Shown piece by piece: positions 10,156 to 18,096 of a DNA stretch of 64,000 bases; the first letter of the stretch is position 1, and each line of letters begins with the position of its first letter. Where the stretch lies: the NCBI RefSeq assembly GCF_014982715.1, contig NZ_JADCJY010000002.1, positions 496,001 through 560,000 of the forward strand, written 5' to 3'. Below the pieces are notes generated by a model. It searched no databases. It saw only the letters and a program-made list of their open reading frames with translations, and had not been told where the DNA came from. Position numbers and translations under genes: made by a program. The DNA comes from Gallalistipes aquisgranensis (GTDB taxonomy: Bacteria > Bacteroidota > Bacteroidia > Bacteroidales > Rikenellaceae).

Positions 10156-11651
10156 CACTCGACTGGCCCGACATAGGAGAATCGCTCGTGCGGATTCTGA
10201 CATACGATCCGAAAGCGCCGCTGATCTTCAGCAGCGGTCTGTTCCTCTTCCTTTTCGCCGGGTTTTCGTTCTTCTATGGATTCATGCGCCGGGCGGTGAT
10301 GCTCCGCATGGTTTACGTCACCCTCTTTTCGCTCTATTTCTACTACAAGACCAGCGGCATCTACTTCCTGCTGCTCATTTTTACCGCCACGTCCGACTAC
10401 CTGATCGGGCTGGCGATGGGCCGGACACAGGGACGTACGGCCCGGCGGTGGCTCGTGGCGCTCAGCGTATGCGTCAATCTGGGTATGCTGGCCTATTTCA
10501 AGTACACGAACTTCTTCATCGGGATCGCCAACGACCTGGCGGGCCGGAACTGGCTCGATTTCCGGAATATCTTCCTGCCGGTGGGCATCTCCTTCTTCGT
10601 GTTCCAGTCGATGAGCTATACGATCGACATCTACCGCCGGCGGATAGACCCTCTGCGGTGCTGGATGGACTATCTCTTTTACCTGTCGTTCTTCCCGCAG
10701 CTGGTGGCGGGGCCCATCGTGAGGGCCCGCGACTTCATTCCTCAGATACGGCAGAATCCGCTGGTCGTGACCCGGCAGATGTTCGGGACGGGAGTGTTCC
10801 TGATCGTTTCGGGCCTTTTCAAAAAGGCGGTGATCTCCGATTTCATCAGCCTCAATTTCGTGGATCGGGTCTTCGACGATCCGTTGCTGTACAGCGGATT
10901 CGAGAACCTGCTCGGGGTCTACGGCTATGCACTGCAGATCTACTGCGACTTTTCGGGCTATTCCGACATGGCCATCGGTATCGCCCTGCTCCTCGGTTTC
11001 CGGTTCAACCGGAACTTCGATTCGCCCTACAAGTCGGCCACCATCACCGAATTCTGGAGACGGTGGCACATTTCGCTGTCGAGCTGGCTGAAGGATTACC
11101 TCTACATTTCGCTCGGAGGAAACCGCAGGGGGCGTTGGCGCACTTACCTCAATCTGATGCTCACCATGTTGCTGGGCGGTCTGTGGCACGGGGCGGCCAT
11201 GCGTTTCGTGCTGTGGGGGGCGCTCCACGGCGGGGCGCTCGCCGTGCATAAATTCGCCATCGAACGTTTCGGGTTCAAGGCCGTGGGAAGCCAGATGCGG
11301 CCCTGGCGGCGGGTGCTGGGCATGTTGTTCACGTTCCATGTCGTCTGCCTGGGCTGGATTCTCTTCCGGGCGAAAGACATGGCCACCGGCATACAGATGT
11401 TGCGGCAGATATTCACCGATTTCAGTCCGGAACTTATTCCGCAGGTGATCGGAGGCTATGCCGGGGTCTTCTCTCTGATGGCGGTCGGCTACCTGCTCCA
11501 TCTGTTGCCCGGCAGCTGGGAGGAGTCGGCGCGGCGCGGAGTTGTCCGGCTTCCGGTGTTCGTGCAGGCCGTGGCGATCGCCGTGCTCATCTGGGGCGTG
11601 ATGCAGATCAAATCTTCGGATATACAACCTTTCATATACTTTCAGTTCTAA
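10152..11651 (+). CDS. MBOAT-family O-acyltransferase
   Basis: A 499-residue polytopic membrane protein of the MBOAT family (AlgI/DltB-like), which moves acyl groups from a cytoplasmic donor towards an extracytoplasmic acceptor. The invariant histidine is His346 in GGLWHGAAMRFVLWGALHGG, and other family landmarks include QLVAGPIVRARDFIPQ and FSGYSDMAIGIALLLGF followed by ITEFWRRWHISLSSWLKDYLYI. The start overlaps the upstream SGNH stop (ATGA), and the PAP2 gene starts 18 bp downstream. Together with the two SGNH proteins it forms the core of an O-acyl transfer system; the acceptor is not identifiable from this window. Confidence 0.93.
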   Translation: MTLDWPDIGESLVRILTYDPKAPLIFSSGLFLFLFAGFSFFYGFMRRAVMLRMVYVTLFSLYFYYKTSGIYFLLLIFTATSDYLIGLAMGRTQGRTARRWLVALSVCVNLGMLAYFKYTNFFIGIANDLAGRNWLDFRNIFLPVGISFFVFQSMSYTIDIYRRRIDPLRCWMDYLFYLSFFPQLVAGPIVRARDFIPQIRQNPLVVTRQMFGTGVFLIVSGLFKKAVISDFISLNFVDRVFDDPLLYSGFENLLGVYGYALQIYCDFSGYSDMAIGIALLLGFRFNRNFDSPYKSATITEFWRRWHISLSSWLKDYLYISLGGNRRGRWRTYLNLMLTMLLGGLWHGAAMRFVLWGALHGGALAVHKFAIERFGFKAVGSQMRPWRRVLGMLFTFHVVCLGWILFRAKDMATGIQMLRQIFTDFSPELIPQVIGGYAGVFSLMAVGYLLHLLPGSWEESARRGVVRLPVFVQAVAIAVLIWGVMQIKSSDIQPFIYFQF

Positions 11652-11669
11652 GAAACCGTTATCCTTTAT

Positions 11670-12233
11670 ATGCTGAACGAATTGCTGCATCTGGATCAGG
11701 AGTTGTTCCTGGCGCTGAACTTCGACGGGGGCGCTTTCGCCGACCGTCTTTTCTGGCTGGCGTCGGGCAAACTGACCTGGGTGCCTCTCTATCTGCTGAT
11801 CGTGTGGCTGCTCTGGCGCCGCTACGGGTGGAAACAGACGCTGGTGGCCGTGGCGTTCATGGCGCTGTGCGTGGTGTGTGTCGATCAGATCGCCAACTTT
11901 TTCAAAACCTTTACGCCCAAGTTCCGGCCCACCCATACCGAGGCGATCGCCGATCTGGTGCACACGGTGAACGGCTACCGGGGCGGACTTTACGGTACGG
12001 TGTCGGCCCATGCGGCGACGCTCTTCTCCATCGCCGTCTTTTCGCTGGCGCTGGTCCGTTCACGCGTCTATACGGTCTGCATCCTGTTGTGGGCCCTGTT
12101 CGTCTCTTACAGCCGCATCTACCTGGGAGTCCATTTCCCGATGGATATTCTGCTGGGGGTGACTGCGGGGATCGTGACGGCCGCCGTGGCGCTGAAATTG
12201 TATCGTAAGACTATAAACTATCTGGAACGATGA
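11670..12233 (+). CDS. PAP2-family membrane phosphatase
   Basis: A 187-residue integral membrane phosphatase of the PAP2 superfamily, which dephosphorylates lipid phosphates such as undecaprenyl diphosphate, phosphatidate or lipid A. All three signature motifs are intact: K79-x6-R86-P87, S112-A-H114 in SAHAAT, and S148-R149-x5-H155-x3-D159 in SRIYLGVHFPMDI. It lies 18 bp after the MBOAT gene, and its stop overlaps the next start, so it belongs to the same operon. The context suggests recycling or trimming of a polyprenyl or lipid carrier used by the surrounding modification system, but a lipid A phosphatase role is equally possible. Confidence 0.88.
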   Translation: MLNELLHLDQELFLALNFDGGAFADRLFWLASGKLTWVPLYLLIVWLLWRRYGWKQTLVAVAFMALCVVCVDQIANFFKTFTPKFRPTHTEAIADLVHTVNGYRGGLYGTVSAHAATLFSIAVFSLALVRSRVYTVCILLWALFVSYSRIYLGVHFPMDILLGVTAGIVTAAVALKLYRKTINYLER

Positions 12234-12910
12234 TGACCTATGAACGGGCCATGCGCAGCGGACGCTGGCTGAGTCGGCGGAAGAGGTGGCTTCCGTGGTT
12301 ATTCGCCCTGTCGGCGGCGGGAGCCCTGCTGGTGACGACTCCCTTTTCGATCGTGTACGGCAGCCTGCTGCTTTCCCTTCTTTCGCTTCTGCTGGCCTTC
12401 TCAGGATTCGCGGTCAGGATCGCCGCCAGGAGGGTCTCTTCGTCTTCTCTCGAGGATCGGATCGCCGCCCGGGGAATCTATTCGGTGGTCCGGTTTCCGG
12501 ACTATCTGGCGAATATCCTGATCGTGCTGGGGCTGACCCTGTACACGGGGGTGGTGTGGTATATGGTGCTGGTGGCGCTTTTGTGTTGGGTTTTTGCCGA
12601 ACGGATCATTCTGGCCGAAGAGAATTCGCTGGCAAACCGGTGCGGGGATACTTTTCTGCCATGGGCACGGCAGACCAATGCCGTTTTTCCCCGGTTGATG
12701 AATTGGCAGGCTTCGACCTGCCGGAACGCCCTGTTGCCCCGGGTGCTTTCCCAGGCCTGGGTCTTGCTGACGGTCGCCTCGGGGTTCTGTCTGATCGACC
12801 TGCTCAAGAATCTTCGGGTGGAGTTCGCTTTCCGTGTCGGACTGGGATGGGTCGCCTTGCTCGGTTTTGCTCTGCTTCTGGAATTGCTGAACCGTGTGAT
12901 GAAGAGATAG
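12230..12910 (+). CDS. Isoprenylcysteine-methyltransferase-like membrane protein
   Basis: A 226-residue membrane protein resembling the ICMT/PEMT-type membrane methyltransferases. The usual GPYRYVRHPxY motif appears as GIYSVVRFPDYLAN, so the histidine is replaced by phenylalanine, while the second conserved block (AEENSLANRCGDTFLPWARQ) is well kept. About five to six hydrophobic segments are visible. The start ATG overlaps the PAP2 stop (ATGATGA), so translation is coupled. The substrate is unknown. Loss of the histidine raises doubt about methyltransferase activity; the family also contains reductase-like relatives. It is followed directly by a terminator. Confidence 0.7.
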   Translation: MMTYERAMRSGRWLSRRKRWLPWLFALSAAGALLVTTPFSIVYGSLLLSLLSLLLAFSGFAVRIAARRVSSSSLEDRIAARGIYSVVRFPDYLANILIVLGLTLYTGVVWYMVLVALLCWVFAERIILAEENSLANRCGDTFLPWARQTNAVFPRLMNWQASTCRNALLPRVLSQAWVLLTVASGFCLIDLLKNLRVEFAFRVGLGWVALLGFALLLELLNRVMKR

Positions 12911-12941
12911 GGGCTTTTTCAGCCCCGTATTTTGCTTTTTT
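12910..12941 (+). terminator. Terminator of the SGNH/MBOAT operon
   Basis: A 6-bp stem (12910-12915 with 12921-12926) and T-rich tail (GTATTTTGCTTTTTT) begin exactly at the stop codon of the last operon gene. Confidence 0.8.
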
Positions 12942-13173
12942 ATCCGGGTGTTGAATTCTTTCTTGCCGGAGGTGGATCATGCTCTGGATGGCGGGAAATA
13001 CTCCTTTTCCGGGGCGGTTGTTGGGTCGTGTCCCTTTCTCCCTCTTTTTTCCCTGTTCTTTTCGTTTTGTATGGGCGATAAGAAAGCCGGGGGATTCCCT
13101 GTTTTGCGACACTCTTTCCGGGACCGGATTCCGTTGGCGGAGCCGATAGCGGCATCGTCCGATTGGAAAACAG
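12942..13173. other. Non-coding stretch between two operons
   Basis: Between the two facing terminators I see no credible gene. Short open frames exist on both strands but have no recognisable domain, no promoter and poor codon use. The stretch has T-rich pyrimidine runs near 13030-13065 on the plus strand. Confidence 0.6.
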
Positions 13174-13201
13174 AAAAACCGGAGCGCTAACTCCGGTTTT
13201 T
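13174..13201. terminator. Bidirectional terminator at the end of the exb operon
   Basis: A perfect 11-bp stem (13174-13184 with 13191-13201) and 6-nt loop, with five A at the left end and five T at the right end, can terminate transcription in both directions. It lies about 20 bp beyond the minus-strand exbD stop. Confidence 0.9.
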
Positions 13202-13221
13202 CTATCGAATATTGATCCGAC

Positions 13222-13695
13222 TTAATTGTATCCCAGGGTTTTCTGGGCGGCATAGCTCACTTTGAGCGCATTCGCACGCCGCAACTCCTGTTTTACGTCG
13301 GTGATGATACCCATGCGGGTCATGTGGTCAGCTTTGATCGCTATGGTCATCTGGAGCCGGTCGTTCTCACTCAGCTTATCCCGTTCCGAAGCCACGAACT
13401 CCAGAATGTCCTGGGTCGTTTTGTAGCTGTCGTTGAGCTGGATGCGGGGAGCCGTTCCGAATTTGGACTGCAAAGACGGAATCGGTTGTCCGATGTAGAT
13501 ATAGCTTGCCAGCGCCTTTTTCTCCAGTTTCTGAACCTCGGTAGCCTCCGGAAGGGTGAATTTCACGAGGATATCTTGTTCACGCATCGTGGTCGATACC
13601 ATGAAGAAGAACAGGATCATGAAAATAACGTCCGGCAGAGATGCCGTCGATATGGCGGGAGTACCCTTGTCTCCCTTTTTCTTCATTACTGCCAT
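13222..13695 (-). CDS. exbD: ExbD/TolR-family biopolymer transport protein (second copy)
   Basis: One of two adjacent ExbD-type subunits that couple the proton gradient to TonB-dependent outer membrane transport. The 157-residue protein has a short basic N-terminus, a single membrane helix beginning at SLPDVIFMILFFFMV with the conserved proton-relay Asp22, and a periplasmic domain. The upstream exbD ends only 2 bp before its start, so both belong to one operon led by exbB. Paired ExbD genes are usual in Bacteroidetes; the two copies are diverged and may form a mixed dimer inside the ExbB pentamer, which is an inference. Confidence 0.93.
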   Translation of the reverse strand: MAVMKKKGDKGTPAISTASLPDVIFMILFFFMVSTTMREQDILVKFTLPEATEVQKLEKKALASYIYIGQPIPSLQSKFGTAPRIQLNDSYKTTQDILEFVASERDKLSENDRLQMTIAIKADHMTRMGIITDVKQELRRANALKVSYAAQKTLGYN

Positions 13696-13697
13696 CG

Positions 13698-14282
13698 CTA
13701 TTTCCCTCCTTCGATATTACGCGGTTCAGCTTCCGAAATCTTCAGCGGCACGGCCTTCTGTACGGCCGTACGCTGAGCCTCCTCCAGGTCTAAAAATTTC
13801 TTTCCTCCGAAATACTGGGCGGCAACCATGTCGCGGATTTCGTTGAAGGCCCGGGTGAGTTCGTTCTGAACCATGATGTAACGGTTGTAACTGGTACCAC
13901 GGTCGTTCTGGAGAGAAACCACTCCCTTGCTGACGGGGAAGTTCCCGATCAGGTCGATTTTGGTTACCTCTTTCTCAGGCAAGTTGGGATCGTCGGCCGG
14001 ATTGAGGACGAACTCCTTCACTTTGTCTTTGAGCTGGGTGATATCCATCCGTTCACCGCCGACCATGATGTCGTCGAACTTACTTACGAACACCAGCAGG
14101 ATGTTTCTCTTTTTGACATCCATGGCCTGCTGGGGCTGTGTCTCGTCGGGCATCGGGGGAAGAACCCGCTGGATACCCGAATCGACGTTCATGGTCGTGG
14201 CTACCAGGAAGAAGATCAACAGCAGAAAGGCAATATCCGCCATCGAACCTGCATTGATTTCCTGAACTTTTCTACTAGCCAT
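13698..14282 (-). CDS. exbD: ExbD/TolR-family biopolymer transport protein (first copy)
   Basis: A 194-residue ExbD-type subunit with its membrane helix at AGSMADIAFLLLIFFLVATT and the conserved acidic residue at Asp16. It is longer than the downstream copy because of a larger periplasmic part. It lies between a small membrane protein gene (gap 24 bp) and the second exbD (gap 2 bp) in the exbB operon. It would work with ExbB and TonB to energise the SusC and Oar-type receptors encoded elsewhere in this window; the link is functional inference. Confidence 0.93.
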   Translation of the reverse strand: MASRKVQEINAGSMADIAFLLLIFFLVATTMNVDSGIQRVLPPMPDETQPQQAMDVKKRNILLVFVSKFDDIMVGGERMDITQLKDKVKEFVLNPADDPNLPEKEVTKIDLIGNFPVSKGVVSLQNDRGTSYNRYIMVQNELTRAFNEIRDMVAAQYFGGKKFLDLEEAQRTAVQKAVPLKISEAEPRNIEGGK

Positions 14283-14306
14283 TCCTTGTGGTTTTTACCT
14301 TAAAGT

Positions 14307-14708
14307 CTATTTAAAAGCATTCCGTATTTCGCCTCCGATCGCCGCCAGAATGGCTACGGCCAGTGCGATATAGGTCAGATAGAGTCCCGTGTCGCTGATT
14401 TTCAGCACAGCAGAATCCTCGAAGAATCCGCCCGCAGAATTGACAACCGGAGCGTCACTACTCAGAGCATAGCAGATTGCGGCCAATACGACCACGATGC
14501 CCAGCCCTACCAGCGAACGAACGGCTCCTTTGGGGTTCTTCACCAGATTGAACAGCGGCAGGATGATCACCGCAGCTACTGCGATTCCCAGCAGGATATA
14601 TCCCCAGATCAGCATCGGGTCCACGTCACCGAGGCCCAGGAAATACATGGCCACCGTGATGACGGAGATTGCGATGAGGATATACTGTATGATTGATAGA
14701 TTCTTCAT
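14307..14708 (-). CDS. Conserved small membrane protein of the exb operon
   Basis: A 133-residue protein with about four hydrophobic segments (roughly residues 6-26, 34-55, 64-84 and 108-128). I do not recognise a named domain. It lies between exbB (9 bp upstream) and the first exbD, a position where Bacteroidales exb operons often carry a small uncharacterised membrane protein. A structural or assembly role in the ExbB-ExbD motor is plausible but not shown. Confidence 0.8.
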   Translation of the reverse strand: MKNLSIIQYILIAISVITVAMYFLGLGDVDPMLIWGYILLGIAVAAVIILPLFNLVKNPKGAVRSLVGLGIVVVLAAICYALSSDAPVVNSAGGFFEDSAVLKISDTGLYLTYIALAVAILAAIGGEIRNAFK

Positions 14709-14717
14709 GGCAGGTTA

Positions 14718-15524
14718 TTACTTTTTGCTGTATTTGGTCAGGATGTCAACCAGCGTGATCGAGGTATCTTCCATGGTAACCACCAGCGAGTCGATCTTCG
14801 ATACGATGTAGTTGTAGAACAGCTGCAGAACCACAGCGGCAATCAGACCGGCCAGCGTCGTCAGAAGGGCCACCTTGATACCGCCAGCCACCAGTGCCGG
14901 GGAGATGTCGCCGGCTGCCTGAATGGCGTCGAATGCGTCCACCATACCGACAACGGTACCCATAAATCCCAACATAGGAGACAGGGCGATGAACAGCGAG
15001 ATCCACGACAGGCCGCTCTCCATCTGGCCCATCTGAACCGAACCATACGATACGACCGATTTCTCGACTACGTCCAGACCTTCGTCGTAACGGCTCAGAC
15101 CCTGATAGAAAATGCTGGCGACGGGACCGCGGGTGTTGCGGCAAACCTCTTTGGCAGCTTCGATACCGCCGTTGGCCAGAGCCTCTTCAACATTGGCGAT
15201 CAGTTTTTTGGTATTGGTGGTGGCCAGGTTCAGGTAGATCACGCGCTCGATCACAACGGCCAGACCCAGCACGAGGCAGAGGAGGATAGGGGCCATCCAG
15301 CCTGCACCGCCCTCGAGGAACTTCTGTTTGATAACCTGATGCAGCGGGGTGCCCTCGACGGCGGTCTCGGGATTGACTGCGGTAGCTTCCTCAGCAACGG
15401 CTACCTCTTCGGTGACCTGTTCCGTAGCGGCGGTGTCTGCCGTAGCAGCGTCTTGTGCGAAAGCATTCACTGTACCCAGGCTGAGCGCCCCGGCCACTGA
15501 CAAAATCAAAAACAGTTTTTTCAT
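14718..15524 (-). CDS. exbB: MotA/TolQ/ExbB proton channel family protein
   Basis: The proton-channel subunit of the TonB energising complex. The 268-residue protein starts with a signal-like hydrophobic segment, then an Ala/Glu/Thr-rich low-complexity stretch (about residues 25-60), a membrane helix near WMAPILLCLVLGLAVVIERV, and the MotA/TolQ/ExbB core with its two further helices (SWISLFIALSPMLGFMGTV and LLTTLAGLIAAVVLQLFYN). The long acidic, presumably periplasmic N-terminus is typical of Bacteroidetes ExbB. It is the first gene of the exbB-membrane protein-exbD-exbD operon. No good TAnnTTTG box is visible between it and tRNA-Ser. Confidence 0.93.
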   Translation of the reverse strand: MKKLFLILSVAGALSLGTVNAFAQDAATADTAATEQVTEEVAVAEEATAVNPETAVEGTPLHQVIKQKFLEGGAGWMAPILLCLVLGLAVVIERVIYLNLATTNTKKLIANVEEALANGGIEAAKEVCRNTRGPVASIFYQGLSRYDEGLDVVEKSVVSYGSVQMGQMESGLSWISLFIALSPMLGFMGTVVGMVDAFDAIQAAGDISPALVAGGIKVALLTTLAGLIAAVVLQLFYNYIVSKIDSLVVTMEDTSITLVDILTKYSKK

Positions 15525-15609
15525 AGTTAGAGTTGAATTAATTAGTACTTATTCTTTTTTTGTTTGTCGTTTGAGATTAAGCGGTAAAAAATTTTCGTTA
15601 ATTTTTTTG

Positions 15610-15697
15610 CGGAGAAAGCGGGATTCGAACCCACGATACCCTTTTGGGGTATACGCACTTTCCAGGCGCGCACCTTCAGCCACTCGGTCATTTCTCC
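15610..15697 (-). tRNA. tRNA-Ser (anticodon GGA)
   Basis: The minus strand forms a complete class II tRNA of 88 nt. The acceptor stem pairs GGAGAAA (complement of 15691-15697) with TTTCTCC (complement of 15611-15617), with discriminator G at 15610. The anticodon loop CTGGAAA gives anticodon GGA (complement of 15661-15663). The long variable arm contains a TACCCC/GGGGTA-type stem and the T-loop reads GTTCGAATC. The CCA end is not encoded. Confidence 0.97.
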
Positions 15698-15749
15698 ATA
15701 TTACACATCAGAACGTGGATTCATACGTTTGGTAATCAACGCATTGAGA

Positions 15750-15763
15750 GGATGAATTCATCC
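15750..15763. repeat. 14-bp perfect palindrome upstream of tRNA-Ser
   Basis: GGATGAATTCATCC is a perfect palindrome, with weaker symmetry extending a few bases further, about 53 bp upstream of the tRNA-Ser gene. It may be a protein-binding site or chance. Confidence 0.4.
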
Positions 15764-15840
15764 TTTTCCGGAGCGCTTTTCCCGAAAAAGCCGCACAAAT
15801 CTTTGCGAAATATAGGAAAAAAAATCTTTCCAAAAAAGAA

Positions 15841-16869
15841 TTAGTCGCTAATTTCTCCCCGCAGGGAACTTTTTAGGCGTACCGAGAGCTCTTCCGGGGA
15901 AGGCCGGCCGCCCAGCACGACCATCAGTTTGGTGACGGCAGCTTCGGTGGTGATGTCGCGGCCGCTCACCACGCCGATCTCCTGCAGGCGGAGCCCTGTT
16001 TCGTACAAATCCATCGAGACGCTTCCGCCCGGACACTGGGTGACGTTCATCACCACTACGCCCCGTCCGATCGCTTCGGCCACGGCGCGGATGAACCACT
16101 CGTCCGTGGGCGCGTTTCCGGCCCCGTAGGTTTCCAGTACGATTCCCCGGATGCCTCCGATCGAGAGCATGGCCCGGAAGGCCGATTCGGTCAGTCCCGG
16201 GAAAATCTTGAGAATCAGTACGCCCGTATCGAGTGTGGTGGCGATCTCCAGCGTCTGTGCGGGGCGTTCCGGACGGCGGATGAACGGGGTGTTGTAATGA
16301 ATGCTCACGCCCACCTCCGCCAGCGGCGGATAGTTGTCCGACCGGAAGGCGTTGAGCTGTTCGGCGCTGTGTTTGGTGGTCCGGTTGGCCCGGAACAGCC
16401 GGTTCTGGAAGTAGAGGCACACCTCGGGTACGGCGGCGGCGCCGTCTCTCTTCGCGGCGGCGATCTCGATGGCGGTGATCAGGTTCTCCCGGCCGTCGGT
16501 GCGCAGCACGCCGATCGGGATCTGGCTGCCGGTGAAGACGACCGGTTTGCCGAGGTTGCCGAGCATGAAACTCAGGGCCGAGGCCGTGTAGGACATGGTG
16601 TCGGTGCCGTGCAGGATGACGAAGCCGTCGAACGCGCGGTAGTTGTCGCGGAGCATCCGGGCCAGCTTCACCCAGAGTTCCGGGGTGACGTTCGAGGAGT
16701 CGATCGGTTTGAGGGTGATTACTTCGATATCGACGTTCAGTTTCCGCAGATAGGGGAATTCGTCGTAGATGTCGTTGAAGTCGAAGGGAACGAGTGCTCC
16801 CGTCCTGGGATCGGTCTTCATGCCGATGGTCCCTCCGGTGTAGATCAGCAGAATCGAAGCGTTTTTCAT
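15841..16869 (-). CDS. ansA: L-asparaginase, type I
   Basis: The enzyme hydrolyses L-asparagine to aspartate and ammonia in the cytoplasm. The 342-residue product has the nucleophile motif YTGGTIGM close to the N-terminus and the second catalytic block HGTDTMSYTASALSF. No signal peptide is visible, which fits the cytoplasmic type I enzyme. The frame is open for 41 more codons upstream, but ATG 16869 (MKNASILLIYTGGTIG) matches the family start, and the promoter -7 box lies at 16937-16944. It follows ilvE on the same strand but is separated from it by a strong terminator, so it is expressed on its own. Confidence 0.94.
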   Translation of the reverse strand: MKNASILLIYTGGTIGMKTDPRTGALVPFDFNDIYDEFPYLRKLNVDIEVITLKPIDSSNVTPELWVKLARMLRDNYRAFDGFVILHGTDTMSYTASALSFMLGNLGKPVVFTGSQIPIGVLRTDGRENLITAIEIAAAKRDGAAAVPEVCLYFQNRLFRANRTTKHSAEQLNAFRSDNYPPLAEVGVSIHYNTPFIRRPERPAQTLEIATTLDTGVLILKIFPGLTESAFRAMLSIGGIRGIVLETYGAGNAPTDEWFIRAVAEAIGRGVVVMNVTQCPGGSVSMDLYETGLRLQEIGVVSGRDITTEAAVTKLMVVLGGRPSPEELSVRLKSSLRGEISD

Positions 16870-16936
16870 GGATCGTCTCTCTTTTTCCGGTTTTTCCGCG
16901 CGGCAGGGTGTTCCGGCTGCCGGGAAGTCCGTGGAA

Positions 16937-16965
16937 CAAATGTAGTAAAATCGGTGTAAAAACAA
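16937..16965 (-). promoter_or_regulatory. Promoter of ansA
   Basis: On the minus strand TTG (complement of 16963-16965) is followed after 18 bp by TACATTTG (complement of 16937-16944), a good match to the Bacteroidetes promoter. The -33 part overlaps the foot of the ilvE terminator hairpin. Confidence 0.75.
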
Positions 16966-17000
16966 GAGACCCATGCCGTTTTTGTCCGGCACGGGTCTCT
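16963..17000 (-). terminator. Terminator of ilvE
   Basis: A 14-bp stem with one mismatch (16965-16978 with 16987-17000) and an 8-nt loop is followed on the minus strand by TTGTTTTT. It lies 58 bp after the ilvE stop. Confidence 0.85.
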
Positions 17001-17058
17001 GTTTCGGGATATGTGGGGCCCGCCGCCTTTCCTGCGCGGCGGCCGGGAGGGACTGCGG

Positions 17059-18075
17059 TTACAGCACCGTCACCCAGCCGTAGGGATCGGGTGTCTCGCC
17101 CAGCTGCAGCTGGCGCAGGGCATGGTAGAGCTTTTCGCTCCACGGCCCCGCCTTCGTCCCGTCGCCGTAGACCACGGTCTTGCCGCTGACGGGATCGAAT
17201 ACCGAACCGATCGGGGAGATCACGGCGGCCGTTCCGCAGGCGCCGGCCTCCTCGAACGTGGGCAGTTCGGCCACGTCCACCGGACGGCGTTCCACCTTCA
17301 GTCCCATGTCTTCGGCCAGCTGCCGCAGGCTCTTGTTGGTGATCGAGGGGAGCACCGAGTGGGAATCGGGGGTGATGTAGCTGCCGTTGCGGATGGCGAA
17401 GAAGTTCGCCGCCCCGCATTCGTCGATGTATTTCTTGTGGCAGGCGTCGAGGTAGAGCACGCCGGGATAACCTTTCGCGTGGCCCATCTCGCCCGAAATC
17501 AGGCTGGCGCCGTAGTTGCCGCCCGCCTTGATGTGGCCCGTTCCGAGCGGCGCGGCACGGTCGTGGTCGCGGTCGATGATCACCTTGATCGGGTGGAATC
17601 CCTCCTTATAATAGGGGCCCACGGGCATGACGAAGACGATGAACAGGTATTCGTCGGCCGGATGCACGCCGATCTGCGGACCCGTGCCGATCAGCAGCGG
17701 CCGGATGTAGAGCGAGGCGCCCGTGCCGTAGGGGGGGACGAAACGTTCGTTGGCCAGCACCACTTTTTTGACGGCCTCGGTGAACATCTCCACCGACGGG
17801 GCGGCCATGCAGAGGTATTCGGCCGAGGAGATCATGCGCTTGGCGTTCTCGTCCACGCGGAAAAGCCGGATGCGTCCGTCCTTGCCGCGGAAGGCCTTGA
17901 GCCCTTCGAAGCACTCCTGTCCGTAGTGCAGGCAGGATGCGGCCATGCTCATCGAGATGTTCTCGTCGGTCGAGAGGGTGAGCTCCTCCCATTTGCCGCC
18001 GCGGAAATAACTCCTGACATTGTAATCCGTTTTCCGGTAGCCGAAACCCAGATTACCCCAATCCAAATTTTCCAT
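17059..18075 (-). CDS. ilvE: Branched-chain amino acid aminotransferase
   Basis: A PLP enzyme that interconverts leucine, isoleucine and valine with their 2-oxoacids, using glutamate and 2-oxoglutarate. The 338-residue protein is a fold-type IV (class IV) aminotransferase; the PLP lysine is in HIKAGGNYGASL and the YGQECFEGLKAFRG segment near the N-terminus is typical of IlvE. It starts 21 bp after metG ends and has no promoter of its own in the gap, so metG-ilvE is probably one transcript. The biosynthetic direction is assumed. Confidence 0.94.
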   Translation of the reverse strand: MENLDWGNLGFGYRKTDYNVRSYFRGGKWEELTLSTDENISMSMAASCLHYGQECFEGLKAFRGKDGRIRLFRVDENAKRMISSAEYLCMAAPSVEMFTEAVKKVVLANERFVPPYGTGASLYIRPLLIGTGPQIGVHPADEYLFIVFVMPVGPYYKEGFHPIKVIIDRDHDRAAPLGTGHIKAGGNYGASLISGEMGHAKGYPGVLYLDACHKKYIDECGAANFFAIRNGSYITPDSHSVLPSITNKSLRQLAEDMGLKVERRPVDVAELPTFEEAGACGTAAVISPIGSVFDPVSGKTVVYGDGTKAGPWSEKLYHALRQLQLGETPDPYGWVTVL

Positions 18076-18096
18076 AACGTTATCGGTTTGTGTTAG

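Noticed and set aside
12804-13253. Open frames on both strands between the methyltransferase-like gene and exbD
   Set aside because: They span two clear terminators and have no domain, promoter or protein-like composition.
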